Assembly: GCA_036346225.1 (NCBI GenBank)
Contig: JARFIW010000139.1
Location: 2,356,001-2,420,000 of the forward strand
Direction: 5' to 3'
Source: Platerodrilus igneus
Lineage: Eukaryota > Arthropoda > Insecta > Coleoptera > Lycidae
Length of the DNA: 64,000 nt
The position numbers and the translations under genes are program-made. Of the stretch, positions 23,780 through 35,222 are shown one piece after another. Positions within the stretch are counted from its first letter, which is position 1, and every line of letters starts with the position of its first letter. Under the pieces are notes generated by a model. It was not told where the DNA came from and ran no database searches. It saw only the letters and a list, made by a program, of their open reading frames with translations.

Positions 23780-24062
23780 AACATTGTATGTGCTACAGCG
23801 AACAATGACTGCTCTAGTTTTTGTTTTAATTTGCCGCTGAAGTGAAGTTGTAGTTTCCCACTCCATAGCAACTATCTATAAAATTAGTGTTAAAATGTAA
23901 CCCCAACTTTTCTTGGAAGAATGCAGTTACAACTGTTTCATCGTCTTTATTTTCCGTTTCCTCGATTCCATGAATTATTTTACATTTACTTCTGACGTAT
24001 TGTTTAAGGTCATCAATTTTTATATTCAGATTGTATATCAAATTTCTGATGCTGCAATACAT
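23780..24062 (-). pseudogene. Non-LTR retrotransposon ORF1, N-terminal part
   Basis: The minus-strand frame from 24062 contains VRSKCKIIHGIEETENKDDE, TVVTAFFQEKLGLHF and IDSCYGVG, the usual order in L1-like ORF1 proteins (an 'xIxGIxExxxE' block, then a helix, then the region normally reading SHRIG). A frameshift near 23845 moves into RAVIVRCSTYNVRD, the 'RPIIVKF' block, and then the inserted DNA element begins. It belongs with 21069-21393. Upstream sequence to about 24180 may be the 5' end of the retrotransposon. Confidence 0.75.
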
Positions 24063-24485
24063 TTTAACATATTTATTTTGAATTCTGAGTAATCTGTGTA
24101 TATGCTAGTAACCTTTGGATTATCAATTTTGTCGTATCAGCCTGCATAGCGAAATTACAGCGTTTTATAATTAAATAAAGCAAAATAAAATAAATTCGTT
24201 AGGCAATAGATCTAATGAATATTATAGGAATTCGATTAATATTTGCAAGTCGCCAGTCGATACCAATTCAGCGAATTTCACGCTACATTTATATGCGACA
24301 CTTATACTTATAATGCTGAATCACAGACGACAGACGACTTACATGATTAGTTTGACATTGCACTTTCATGTACGATTTCAGTGTCCTACAATAATTGATG
24401 CACTTTTCAACTGTTTATGTATACAGTTAAGAGCGGCATTCGAACAATGTTTACTCGGCAATGGCCATTCTTAAGGGTAAGATAA

Positions 24486-24941
24486 TGTGGGATCTTATTT
24501 TGTTGTCTAGGGGCTGATAAATAATATGCTTGTAAATAAATTACTTCCGGGTGAGATTAATAAAGTTTAATCGTCGTCAATAACGTAAAAACAGCAATAT
24601 CAAATACTCAAAGAACAAGTTTCACAGTATTACAGATTTTAATAATAATTTGTAATAACAAACATAACAATACGCGCCACGATTATTGTCTTTCACGTCT
24701 TTAATAATGATTACTTCTTGAACCCAGCGACACCGTCTTTGTCATGGGTATGTTCGTCTTAAGGGACACAGGGCTACACGTCTTACCCTTGAACCTCTTT
24801 ACTAACGACTGCCTGACTGGTTTCGCTCCTGCTGGTAGAATTTAAACGTGAAGGTCACAACAGGGCGTCGCATGTTATGAACGATAAACTACCTGACTAA
24901 TAAAAGAACTTATTTCTACCTTAAAATGATCAAATCCTACA
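24486..24941 (-). repeat. 3' LTR of the Gypsy element
   Basis: 456 bp, ends TGTGGGATC and TCCTACA on the plus strand. The last codons of the integrase frame (ending at 24937) overlap its start by a few bases. No clean polypurine tract is visible just outside it; the adjoining minus-strand sequence is GATGGCCGAA. Confidence 0.95.
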
Positions 24942-25254
24942 TTCGGCCATCTGACATTGAATCCGACTCGGATTCGCTTTCGTTATCCATCCACGGTTTC
25001 ATGTACTCAGCACATGTTGATGTTTTTATAGGACCGCCGTGTATTCCCGCTTTAATCACATCGTATCTTTCATTTGGCTTAGTCTCGACTATTTCATAAG
25101 GTCCCAAGTATTTTTTATGAACTTTTAGACCAGGTCCAAATTGTGTTCTTTTTATGGCGACTAAATCACCCTTTCCATACGCTTTAGGCTTTCTTCTCCT
25201 CAAATTATATCTCTTATTATTTTCGGTCTGGACTTTCAATAGCTGTTTTTGCAT
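24937..25254 (-). pseudogene. Gypsy integrase C-terminal domain
   Basis: The frame contains KRYNLRRRKPKAYGKGDLVA and the GPY/F-type block GPGLKVHKKYLGPYEIVETK, then an acidic serine-rich tail ending a few bases inside the 3' LTR. It is one frameshift away from the core frame, at a run of five A. Confidence 0.9.
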
Positions 25255-25823
25255 TCTTGTCTCAAATTTTCTCTGTTCTCATCACATTGCTTAATTGCTT
25301 CTTCCTCAATCAATTCTTTAACCAAAATATCTTCTTTATTTCGCATTTTTACCCCTACCAACACTTCGAATGGTGTGGTGTTAATACTACTTTGGAAGGT
25401 GGAATTTAGTGCTCTTTGAGTTCGGTCTAGGTGTTTATACCATTTCGTAGGGTCATCCATGCTAAGTTTTGTAGGAACCGGAATAATTATTCGATGTATC
25501 CGTTCGACTTGTCCGTTTCCACGCGGTACACCCGTTGTAATTGCAATGTGCGTTATCTTCTCTTCACTACAATAGTCTCGGAATTCGTTTGCAGTGAAAG
25601 CAGTTCCTTTATCAGTAATTATTCGCGACGGATTTCCAAATATTTTCTGCTGTTGGACTAGGCACTCAACAGCCTCTTTAGTCGTTGTCGATTTCGTAGG
25701 GTAAATCCAACAAAATTTGGAACAATCGTCGATAACAACTAATAAGTGTTTATAATTCTTGTTTGTCGACGGTATTGGACCTAGATCGACGTGATAAGTA
25801 TGTAAAGGTCCCTCTTGTTTCAT
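25236..25823 (-). pseudogene. Gypsy integrase core
   Basis: Same frame as the upstream pol after one stop codon. The DD35E catalytic set is present: Asp in YHVDLGP (residue 13), Asp in IITDKGTAF (71), Glu in GNGQVERIH (107), with 35 residues between the last two. The core ends with TQRALNSTFQSSINTTPFE. At about 25240-25250 the frame is lost at an A-run and continues in the next piece. Confidence 0.93.
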
Positions 25824-25853
25824 TATTGGATGTAGAAATCCCTCCTTTTTTCC

Positions 25854-28277
25854 TTACTTGGCGTTTCCTAATATACATGGTATACAATTTCTAATTACGG
25901 TTTCTATTTTAGATTTTAGTTTTGGAATATAGAATTCTCGTTCGACCATTTCTTCCGTTTTTCTAATAGCAAAATGTTCCATTTCGTGTGTTCTCCTAAT
26001 AACTTCATTCTGCATAGCTTTCTGAGTTACTATTAGCTCTTTTTCATTTTCATACTTATACAAAATATCGTGTTTCATTAAATAGTCTTCGTACTCAACT
26101 TGTTCGCTCAATATTTTCTTTATAGCAAGTATAAACTCATCTTTTCCCTGCGCTTGCTTTATTTTTTCAATTATACTATTTTCTTCGGCAACCAGCATTA
26201 CTTCCACAGGATAACGGCTTAATGCGTCAACGTGTTTTAGTCGATTTCCACTACGATGTTCGATTTGGTAATCGTATTCTTCCAACAATAAAGCCCATCG
26301 TGCGACTCTTGTTGTTAATTCTTTTTTATCCATCGTTTGCTTGAAAGCTGCGCAGTCTGTAATAATTTTAATCTTACACCCTAACACGTATATTCTGAAT
26401 TTTTTTACGGCTTGTATAACGGCAAGAACCTCCAGTTCATAACTACTTAATTTATCCTCACTCGGCGTCGTTTTTCTACTCATGTAAAATACTGGGTGGA
26501 ACTTAAAGTCTTCATTCGATTTTTGCATCAGGTACGCTCCGTATCCAAATTTACTTGCATCAGTATGAATTTCTGTCTCCAAACCTTGTTGATAAATATG
26601 AAGCACAGGTTCACTAACGAGTAACGCTTTTAATTCCATAAAAGCTCGCCTTTGACTATCTCCAAAATTAAACGGTCGATCCTTCCTTAGTAAGTCGCTC
26701 AACGGCTTTGCAACAGTAGGGTACGACGGTATAAATTTTCGGAAATATCCAGTTAGGCCTAAAAAGGATTTCACCTGTTTGTAGGTCTGAGGTTCAGGAA
26801 ATCTTTTAATAGCCATTGTCTTCTCGTCGGATGGTTGAACTTTTCCATCTTCAATAATAAATCCTAGAAAATTTACTCTTTTCATTAGAATTTGACACTT
26901 TGCTTTATTTATCTCTAATCCATAGTCTCTGCAAATTTCTAATGCGGCCACCAATCTTTCAATTCCTTCAACTTCGTCTTTACCCGGTATTATTAAATCG
27001 TCCATATAATATATAACAATATTTTTTATCGTCAATGGTCTAAAAATATCACTTATGAATCTTTGAAAAACAGCAGGACTGTTACATAATCCAAATGGTA
27101 CCTTCAGGAACTCATATTGTCTATTGTGCGTAACGAAAGAAGTATATTTCGTGCTACTACTTTCCAAAGCCACGTGAAAGAAACCATTTCTTAGGTCTAT
27201 AGTGCTAAATATTTTTGCACCCTGTAACCCATTTAATACATCTTCAATTAGAGGAAGAGGAAAACGATCTTTGACTATATATTTATTAAGTCTTCTGTAG
27301 TCGCAACATAACCTAATCCGTCCGTCCCCTTTTTTTACGAGTATCAACGGGCTAGCAAAGTCTGAACAGCTCAGCTTAACTATTCCATCATTCAACCAAG
27401 TTTTGATTTGTTGATCCACCTCTGCTTTCTCCGGCATAGATAATCGTCTGGGGTGTTGATATATTGGTTCCTCGTTCTTCATAATTATTTTCATCTCAAT
27501 ATCGGTTGTTTTTATCTTTTCCGGCTGGTAATTTTTGATTAAAGTGTCAACCATTTCTCGATGATTTTTATTTTCTATATGCGTCGTATTAACATCGGAA
27601 TGTTCTTGTTTTCCGTCTACCGTAATTCTCATCAAAAAATTGTCCTTCTCCTTTTTATATACCACTATACCGTCGTCTTGTATACTAATATCAGCATTTT
27701 CTAGTAAACTGTTACCAATAATAGCTCGAAAACCAGAAGTAGTTGTAGGTATTACATGCATCTTCAAAATAAAACTTTCGTCGTTTATAAGAACATTTTT
27801 GTGAAACGATCCTAATGTACATATAGCAATTCCTCCGAGGCCTTTTATCGATATAGAATCATTATCTAATGGGATGCTTCCAAAATGATTGAGATAAACG
27901 TCTTCTCTTATAGCATTAATATCACTTCCCGTATCAAACAAGGCAATTAATTGGACATTATCAATCGTAATTTTTAATGAATTTTTGGGCACAGTTTCCA
28001 TGACATTAATAGTAGCATATGTAGATGATGTGGTTGGTTTACTATCATCTTTTCGTGTAGCAGCTTTCTTAGGACATTTAAATGCCAAATGTCCAAATGC
28101 ATCACAGTTAAAACATTTCGTTCCTTTTCCTTTATCTGGACAGTCTTTTGACTTATGATTTTTAACTCCACAATTATAACAGCTAAACTTTTTACTTCCA
28201 CTGCTTCTCTTGGCATCGCTATTAAAATCATTTTTCGGTCTATCTGTCGATTCCTCGTGAGTTTTTTCGTTGCCCAT
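25854..28277 (-). pseudogene. pol of the Gypsy element: nucleocapsid, protease, RT, RNase H, start of integrase
   Basis: An 807-codon open frame. Two CCHC zinc knuckles (residues 33-46 and 55-68) belong to gag nucleocapsid. The aspartic protease has DTGS at about 115. Reverse transcriptase spans about 280-480 with SPLILVKKGDGRIRLCCDY, FSTIDLRNGFFHV (catalytic Asp about 361) and YMDD (424-427). RNase H follows with HTDAS at 571-575 and ends near HVDALSR. The integrase HHCC zinc site (RRTHEMEHF ... NCIPCIL) closes the frame, which stops at TAA 25854. Downstream sequence stays in the same frame, so this is a single nonsense codon between the integrase zinc finger and core. All catalytic residues seen are intact. 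Confidence 0.95.
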
Positions 28278-28286
28278 CTTCTTACT

Positions 28287-29229
28287 TTAAATGCTTTCAT
28301 ACAGTTTTACTTTCTCTTTCAGTTCAGCAAAATTTCTCGCTCCGTACAATATAATTTTATTCGAAGTATCGTCATGAATTCCCTCTATGATGTATTGGAT
28401 CACTGCGTCCGTTTCAATATTGGCTCGGCTACCAATTTCCCGCATCGCCAATACATACTCTTGTACAGATTCGTCCTTTTTCTTTTTCTGCCCATCAACA
28501 TTTTGTGAACCTGGGCGCTGCTTACTTTTATTTCCAATTCACTAATGAGCCTTTGCTTTAACGTTGACCATGTTTTGATACCCTTCTCGGATTGTATGTA
28601 AAGTTTCGCTAAACCCCTCAATGATTTCTTTGCAAATATAAATTCTTGTAGTGGGTTCCAACCGGTTATTTCTGAAATTTCATCAAAATCGGCAATCCAT
28701 TTTGTTACTGGATAATCATCTTTACCATCGAACGGTCTGATATCATCCTCTACATCACGAAATGTCAACGCAAAAGAATCTCGTGCTCTTGATCGGGTCG
28801 TGTCTACACTAGCGCAAGCAATGCTACCTTTCACTTCGTCATTTTCAGCACTTTCGTCGTCTTTAACAGATTCTTTGTCTTCGTCAGCTACGTTTTCAAC
28901 ATCCGAGCTATGTTCTTCGTTCAATTCGTTTAAAAATAGGCAAATGCGATTCGTCATGTCCTCGTTATCGGTCGAGTAATCTAGATCTAAAATGTTGCAC
29001 ACTGCAATTAAATTAGCCAAATTGATATTCTTTTTGATTTCTGCTCTTTTTTATCATATTCCGCTGAATCAGTGCCGAATCCAAAGCCAGAAAAACCAAG
29101 AATAGCTTTTCTTATTTTCCTACCGTCACCCTCAGTGTCAAATATTATAACATGCAACGTCCTGACTGCTATTAACTTGCCATGATTAATATTATAAGAA
29201 ATTTTTGGAAAGCTTCCTAAAGTTTTCAT
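28287..29229 (-). pseudogene. gag of the Gypsy element (frameshifted)
   Basis: Gag forms the retrotransposon particle. The main frame (28400-29020) begins MANLIAVCNILDLDYSTDN with an acidic linker, then a capsid-like part containing IRPFDGKDDYPVTKWIADF and ITGWNPLQEFIFAKKSLRG, typical of insect Gypsy gag. At a run of A around 28478 the frame shifts and the remainder (YVLAMREIGSRANIETDAV and onward) continues in another frame to an in-frame TAA at about 28289, just before the zinc-knuckle/pol frame. A further 73-codon frame upstream (29008-29229) probably represents the true N-terminus after another shift at an A-run near 29030. All breaks but the stop are in homopolymers. Confidence 0.8.
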
Positions 29230-29886
29230 CGTAGCCGACTTTTATCAAATATGCATAAATCAATACAAAAAAAAAATTAGTACCACTTTTCTATAAGCTA
29301 AAAAAACTAAACCAGCACAGTTATAGTAAGCCGATGTAAAATCGAGAATTCAATTAAATCTCTTAGTAGATAATATTCAATAAATTTTCAATCTATTTTA
29401 TTGATCGTGAAAGAAATCGTATGCTCGTTTACAAGAAAACAAACAATAAAATACAGTTCAAGAAAATGAAAATTTACAATTAGGTCAATAGTCTCTCTCA
29501 TAAACTAAATTTAATGATCTTTTAATATCTTCCTATCTAAAACCTTCAGGGCCGGTGTGATGGTTCGTTTCATTACTCTAATCCTACCTTTTCTGCTGTA
29601 GTTATACTGACCGCTGCAACGTCTATTGTTTGCGTCAAGTTCCTGGAAGCAATTCCACTTTGTTCAACCTTTCAGCATCATACCACTTCTTGTCGTGCTG
29701 TACACCCCCAATATGTTGATAGATGTCCGTCTCACTTCAACTTATTGCAACAACCGTAACACAAGCGCGATTGTAAACTTGTCTTAGTTCTTATGAATCA
29801 CACTGTTCAACCCTGCAGTAAAACGGGTATACGAAATACTTTCTCTTTTCACTGTACGGTACTGATTATTTGCTTTACTTTTTAAA

Positions 29887-29904
29887 ATCCCGGACGAGCC
29901 CCCA
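29887..29904 (-). promoter_or_regulatory. Primer-binding site, tRNA-Pro type
   Basis: The minus strand reads TGGGGGCTCGTCCGGGAT two bases inside the 5' LTR. This is the 18-base tRNA-Pro primer site best known from murine leukaemia-type retroviruses. The tRNA is conserved across animals, so the match reflects primer choice and not descent. Confidence 0.9.
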
Positions 29905-29906
29905 AA

Positions 29907-30361
29907 TGTGGGATCTTATTTTGTTGTCTAGGGGCTGATAAATAATATGCTTGTAAATAAATTACTCCGGGTGAGATTAATAAAGTTTAATCGTCGTCAA
30001 TAACGTAAAAACAGCAATATCAAATACTCAAAGAACAAGTTTCACAGTATTACAGATTTTAATAATAAATTGTAATAACAAACATAACAATACGCGCCAC
30101 GATTATTGTCTTTCACGTCTTTAATAATGATTACTTCTTGATCCCAGCGACACCGTCTTTGTCATGGGTATGTTCGTCTTAAGGGACACAGGGCTACACG
30201 TCTTACCCTTGAACCTCTTTACTAACGACTGCCTGACTGGTTTTGCTTTTGCTGGTAGAATTTAAACGTGAAGGTCACAACAGGGCGTCGCATGTTATGA
30301 ACGATAAAGTACCTGACCAATAAGAGAACTTATTTCTACCTTAAAATGATCAAATCCTACA
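29907..30361 (-). repeat. 5' LTR of the Gypsy element
   Basis: 455 bp, about 98 percent like the other LTR by eye. Differences include a one-base indel near 29967 and substitutions clustered around 30242-30252 and 30308-30324. Transcription of the element would start here and run leftwards. Confidence 0.95.
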
Positions 30362-30724
30362 ATAATGTTCTGTGTTTTTAATACAGTCCTCTATATTGTA
30401 TTGTGCACATATAGACAATACGATATGGTATATTATCTAGCACGTGGGCACTGTCCGTTAGACAGATAGCGAATGTACGCTATCTATATATAGCAATTTA
30501 TTTTATATCGCAAGTCTGGTCATATGGTCATATAAATTACACAGTCTACGCCTTATAAATACCGAGCTTTATCCGATAAAAAAAGAACTATTGTATTAAA
30601 TAATAATTGTCTTACTTTGAGAAATCAAGATGGTGTAGTCCGTTAATCTCCGATCACTAAACTACTTATAAATCACAGTAATTAAATAATCAACAGCGAC
30701 CGAGAAACACGTGCTTCCACTACG

Positions 30725-30959
30725 GTAGTCAACTACATTATGGACATCATGGATAGACAAAGTTAAGAACAAAGAAGTGCTAAAAATGATAGGGAAAGAA
30801 AGAAATATGTGGAAAACAGTAAAAAATAGGAGAGATAGAATGAGAGGCCACATACTAAGGCATGAGGGAATAGTGCGTATTATATTAGAAGCAGAGATAC
30901 GAAAAAGTGAGGTAGAGGTAGGCCAGATAATTAAAATTTCAGGGAAATGTGTAGACTAG
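30725..30959 (+). pseudogene. C-terminal fragment of a non-LTR retrotransposon polyprotein
   Basis: The plus-strand frame from about 30738 contains VKNKEVLKMIGKERNMWKTV and NRRDRMRGHILRHEGIVRII, the conserved 'RRxRxxGHILRHExxxxxxxEG' stretch near the end of many arthropod non-LTR reverse transcriptase proteins. The final 'GxRGRGRP' block has decayed. No other part of that element is adjacent. Confidence 0.8.
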
Positions 30960-30989
30960 CTCAGAATAGAGATCGATCGAGTACGCGTC

Positions 30990-31109
30990 TGTAATGCAAT
31001 AAACAACATCAAGTTTAAAGAAAGGTTTATTTAAATATAAATCAAGCTAAGCGACTACACATCGTGAGAGCTTATTACGTTCTCCTGTATCTCTGAACAA
31101 CAAGTTACA
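30990..31109 (-). repeat. Possible short LTR of a BEL/Pao remnant
   Basis: Begins TGTAATGC and ends AAGTTACA (TG...CA, with 5-bp inverted TGTAA/TTACA). It lies just downstream of the BEL/Pao-like pol end on the minus strand and contains an AATAAA. A purine-rich minus-strand tract (AAGGGTAGTAGAGGGAG) precedes it. At 120 bp it is short for such an LTR and no partner copy is visible, so the limits are tentative. Confidence 0.3.
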
Positions 31110-31310
31110 GTAACCCCTTACTTACTCCCTCTACTACCCTTAGGTCTATCGACGCACGCAGAAGGCCTGAAATATTTTACACATCCTCCGGCGCGGCGGT
31201 ACAACTTAGCTTATCATTTCTTATTTCTAAAGGATACAATAATTGTATTGGGCGACTAATTACGGTGCCATTCGCAATCTTAACGTAACAGGCACGCCGT
31301 TAATGTAGGT
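31109..31310 (-). pseudogene. BEL/Pao pol C-terminus (DUF5641-like)
   Basis: The minus-strand frame reads VKIANGTVISRPIQLLYPLE followed by a short tail to a stop near 31176. The 'xxxxTxxGxxxRPxQxLxPLE' pattern is the usual end of BEL/Pao polyproteins (the domain following the integrase core). Only this end survives. Confidence 0.6.
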
Positions 31311-32599
31311 AATTGTAATTTACAATTGATTACTTAGGTTATAAAAAGACACTCAAAATTATAGAAAGATACATTATATATGTTATTTAAACGGTAGCTT
31401 TAAAAATTGATCTCAGAATCAAGTTAAGATAGGCTAAAAAAATTTCAAAAGTAAAGGGATTATTCTAACTACATTTAACGGCAATTTTGAAAGATTTTTT
31501 CTTCTTCTTTTTCATAGTGGATAGAAAATAAGCTATTTACTTATAATTAAAAGTACTTACATTCAAAATTATATGATCCAAACGTACGTGAGGTTATATT
31601 ATATAATACATTGCTGAAAGAAAAGCACTTTCAATTCCATTCCAAACAAACCAGGTACTTATTTAAGAGAATTCAAGTTAGAAAGCACACTATTTATAGT
31701 TACAAGAGAATTAATTGGACTAGCAATACATTATAAAAAAATATACCAGAAAAATCAATAGTCAATATGGCCGCTTATGTTAAATTCTCATAACAGCTGT
31801 CATGTCATTTCAAGTAATTATACAGTAACTTTCAGAGCTACCACCCTAAATTTTAAAAGTTAATAGATATTACAAATGTTCATAATTATATTTTTTTAAA
31901 TGAAAAAGCTAGGAATATAGTTAATTAATACATTCTAAGGTATAAACCAAAAGAAAAGATTTTTATTTCACAACCTAACCACGTTGAATGCGTCACTATA
32001 ACAACCCCGTAAACGAGGTACGAGAGACACTACGTCAGTTGGTAACAATATTAGATAATGTAAAAGTTAACGCCCAAATTATAGATGACGTCACACAATA
32101 TTTAATTTATTGCAACATAATTACACAAATTTTAAAGGAAATAAATTTAAAGAAAACCCCAAAAGGGGCACTCACGTGAACATGTAGAGCTTCCTTCAGG
32201 ATCACTCCATGATGGTCGCCGGCTGCTTTGACTAATCTTTCTCGGGTGTGGGAATTTTTGAGCCAGGTTGAATCCAAATTCGATTGTCTTCTTCCTATGT
32301 AGAGGGGCGACAGGAATGGGTATGAGGAACAATAATCAAAAGAAGGCAAAAATGGACCTACATAACAAAAAGATACGGTAAGACACAAAAGACAACCTTC
32401 TTTACATCTCGGAGGCTAGTTCTAACGCGTATATCGGAAATTCCCCACTCCCTCCTTCGTCTACACGCGTCGGCGCGAATCTCGCGCAACGCACTATCTG
32501 AAGTGACGGAAATACGCACACGTCCTTTTAAATTTATGGCGCGAAATTCTCACATTTTAAAACTTAATTAAGAATGTCTAGTGCCGATTTTTCGGCACG
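31311..32599. other. No recognised gene
   Basis: AT-rich sequence with a GC-richer part at 32160-32560. A minus-strand frame (32107-32388) and a plus-strand frame (31988-32179) have no domain I can name. It may be further remnant of the BEL/Pao or piggyBac neighbours. Confidence 0.35.
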
Positions 32600-33345
32600 T
32601 AACATCCGGGCATGTCCAGTTCAGGAAGAAGTTCACCTCTTCCACAAGAAATACTAACGTTCCATGTAAACCCCTTTGGAGTATATACCTTATAAAGTTT
32701 GACACCATGTGGACTTAATTTTTTGAATTATACTGCCTAAATGTTAATCTACCACGGATAGGTATCATCGCTTCGTCCACTACAATGATATCTGCAGGGA
32801 CGAATAAAACTTGGAAATTTTATATTATAATGACCAGTAATGACTGTATTTTTCTTAGTCTACTGGTTTTTGGTTCTGTGTTATCACTAAGGTGTCAACA
32901 TTTTAGCAATACAAAAATCTATTACAACTTGTTGGTATTTGATAGAGAATTACGTGATCGTATAGGGAATTCTTCTTCCAATAACTTTCAATACATAGGA
33001 ACTGAGTTATTCCCATTAACAACATTATACCTAAAATACAACATCCGAATTCACAAAAATGAAGTATAAAAGAACCAACAACTTACCTATGAGGTTATAC
33101 ATTTCTTTCTCGTTAGTATCCTTCCCTTTTGAGCACCTGGAAGTACGTAAAATCCTTCTAACCCATATTAGCTGAGCAGCATACCTATTGTTTTCTAACA
33201 CCATTAAATCTACTACTTGTTTAGTTATAATGGTTTTTAAAACGTCCACAGGTAGAACTTTAGCGTTGTCGTTAACAGGTGACTCAGTTTCAGACGTGCT
33301 TGTGAAAGGCAACCTTGCAAGATTCAGTACCGAATTAAACAAGCA
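32600..33345 (-). pseudogene. piggyBac-like transposase fragment
   Basis: piggyBac transposases excise and insert at TTAA. The minus strand gives VLPVDVLKTIITKQVVDLMV and ENNRYAAQLIW, then TNEKEMYNLIG (about 33290-33080, the DDE_Tnp_1_7 N-terminal part), a broken middle ending HLSDN (about 32890), and then IIVVDEAMIPIRGRLTFRQY (about 32795-32735), whose Asp in DEAMIPxxGR is the first catalytic residue. Sequence to about 32600 still follows the family but has a stop. The rest of the catalytic domain and C-terminal zinc finger are missing. No flanking TTAA with inverted repeats was identified. Confidence 0.8.
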
Positions 33346-34026
33346 TTACACTCTGTAGGATCTGCCTTTTTCTAGTGCAATTGCTGTGCACCCATTGCTG
33401 TTCAGCCAGCCTGCATAATCTACTTATATTCTTTCTACGTGCCCTATATTATTTCCTACCTTCCTGTTGAAACGCCTTTATACTTCATTCTTTCTTCTAT
33501 TAACATACAATTTTCTATGTGATCAAATTTGTCTATATTATATCTCTAAATGGGAATCAAATTTAATAAGAAATGATAATGGAAATCTGTTCCACAACAA
33601 GTTTCTTTAGAAATCTGGTTACGTTTAAAAAATTTAGAGCGTTCTGCAATTGTGTACTTTTTAGTTGAATATTTGTTTGACAGACAAGCGACACATTCTT
33701 TAAAGGGGCATTTTGAAATTTGTTAGGACATAGTTTCACGTAATATTTTATATTTATAAGCAGACAAAACCAAGCATAACGTGCTTACCTTTGCGGTTTC
33801 TGGTGTATCTAAGAAAATTAAAAATAAATTGGACGCTTCTTTAAAAAAAAAACTAAAAGATTCGATATGCTGTTCATAAACTGGAATCGGAATTTTTTGT
33901 AGAGATATTTTGGACACGACTTACTCCTGATTGGTTAATAGATTTATCGGACGTAGATATTCCAACTTTACCATCATGGTTGGGTTTCTGATCTTTGCTG
34001 TTTGGTATTTTTCAAGACGAATAATG
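33346..34026. other. No recognised gene
   Basis: AT-rich spacer between the piggyBac remnant and the inverted-repeat element. A 64-codon minus-strand frame (33723-33917) has no domain that I recognise. Confidence 0.4.
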
Positions 34027-34032
34027 AATTAT

Positions 34033-35222
34033 AGTAGGGGATGAGGCCGGTTCTGGCACAGATCCGTCGATCCTCTCGATCCACCGATTCACCCGATTCA
34101 TATCCAACCTAGGTTTTTACATGTAAATTCCCATAAGGAAGATTTACTAAGTTATTTTAAAGGGATTTCCTCCTTGTGGGAAGGGATTTCTTCCTTGTTC
34201 CTCTCTGTGGGGGGTGAAATTTCCTTCTTGTGGGGGGGGGTCCTTCTTGCTTCATTTTTACCCCCACCATCCCTACCCTAAAAAATCGGTAACTTAACCC
34301 CTAAAATTTAGGACCAACCCATACAACCACCATATAGGTAAAATTACCACTTCGCTATGTTCCGGGTTACCTTGTTTCGGGTACTTCTTCAGGCTTGTGG
34401 TGACGTCATAGCCTTTTATAAATAAAGACCAATGTAATACTATTTTAAAATTTTTATTCTGACATTATACATAACAAAATTTAAAAATATTTAATGCTAA
34501 GCATGGAGCTATTTGAACTTAATTTTAATACAAAATTATACATAGAAAACAGTCCTCTTTACGTTTGTTTGGAGTAGTTTTAATTTTATCTAATTTTATT
34601 CGCAGCTTAAAATTTAAATTGACACCCAAGTACTATATCTACGTTTCTAGCTAATAGTTTGATACATAGAGACTGTCTAGGTTTTCGAATAGTGAAATGT
34701 ACCAAAGTTTGTCTCTATATATAAGTCTTTGATTCCACCGACAACCAGATCCATTGCTTCGTGTAATTCTTGCAGCTTGTGACAATCTGTTAATCGCAAC
34801 TTTTCCACTATATTCTGTATACGTATCCTGTTAGCTTGATCGACTTCTTCTTGTCGGTATTAGAGAAAATCCTTATTCTCCCACTTACTGTTGCGTAGTT
34901 GCATGTCCACCACTTTTGGGACAATATAGGTTGTAGGACCCTTGTTTTTAAATGATCCAAAAGGTTCCTTACTAGGCAAATATACAAGTTTAGCGAAACC
35001 CCTTTGTGTGTGGTATACGCCAAGGTTACGAAACCCGCATTCCTTAGTTCGTCTATGTTGTCTGTCGTTTTGATAATTACGTTTTTAGAATAAACTTTTA
35101 AAAAGTATACGAATATAGTACCATTCTTTTCCGCAAGGACGCCTACATAACTAAAAGGGTCTTTCTTACTGACCACAAATGTATACAGCTTGTAGAACCC
35201 ATATGTATCTAAGTCAGTCCAT
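34033..35222. repeat. Left terminal inverted repeat
   Basis: About 1190 bp. The outer 270 bp is rich in G- and C-runs (34140-34280) and the inner part contains the last third of the large gene. It pairs with 37526-38676; small indels separate the arms. Confidence 0.85.

Larger units (their letters stand above)
24486..30361 (-). mobile_element. Full-length Ty3/Gypsy LTR retrotransposon (5.9 kb), coding regions broken
   Basis: Two direct LTRs (24486-24941 and 29907-30361) with TGT...ACA ends enclose, on the minus strand, a primer site, gag, protease, reverse transcriptase, RNase H and integrase in the Gypsy order (integrase last). ATAA flanks both ends (24482-24485 and 30362-30365), a 4-bp target duplication. 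The LTRs differ at roughly nine bases plus one indel of 455, so the insertion is moderately young. gag-pol is interrupted by at least two frameshifts and two in-frame stops, so this copy is probably not autonomous. No envelope gene is visible. Confidence 0.97.

Noticed and set aside
28284..28295. TTTAAAG near the gag-pol junction as a programmed -1 slippery heptamer
   Set aside because: The heptamer is not in the required phase relative to the gag frame, and the downstream pol frame is already in phase apart from a stop codon.
32581..32598. Hairpin GTGCCGA-TTTT-TCGGCAC as a terminator or regulatory site
   Set aside because: It lies inside the piggyBac-like coding remnant; a 7-bp stem in 64 kb is unremarkable and rho-independent terminators do not apply in a eukaryote.
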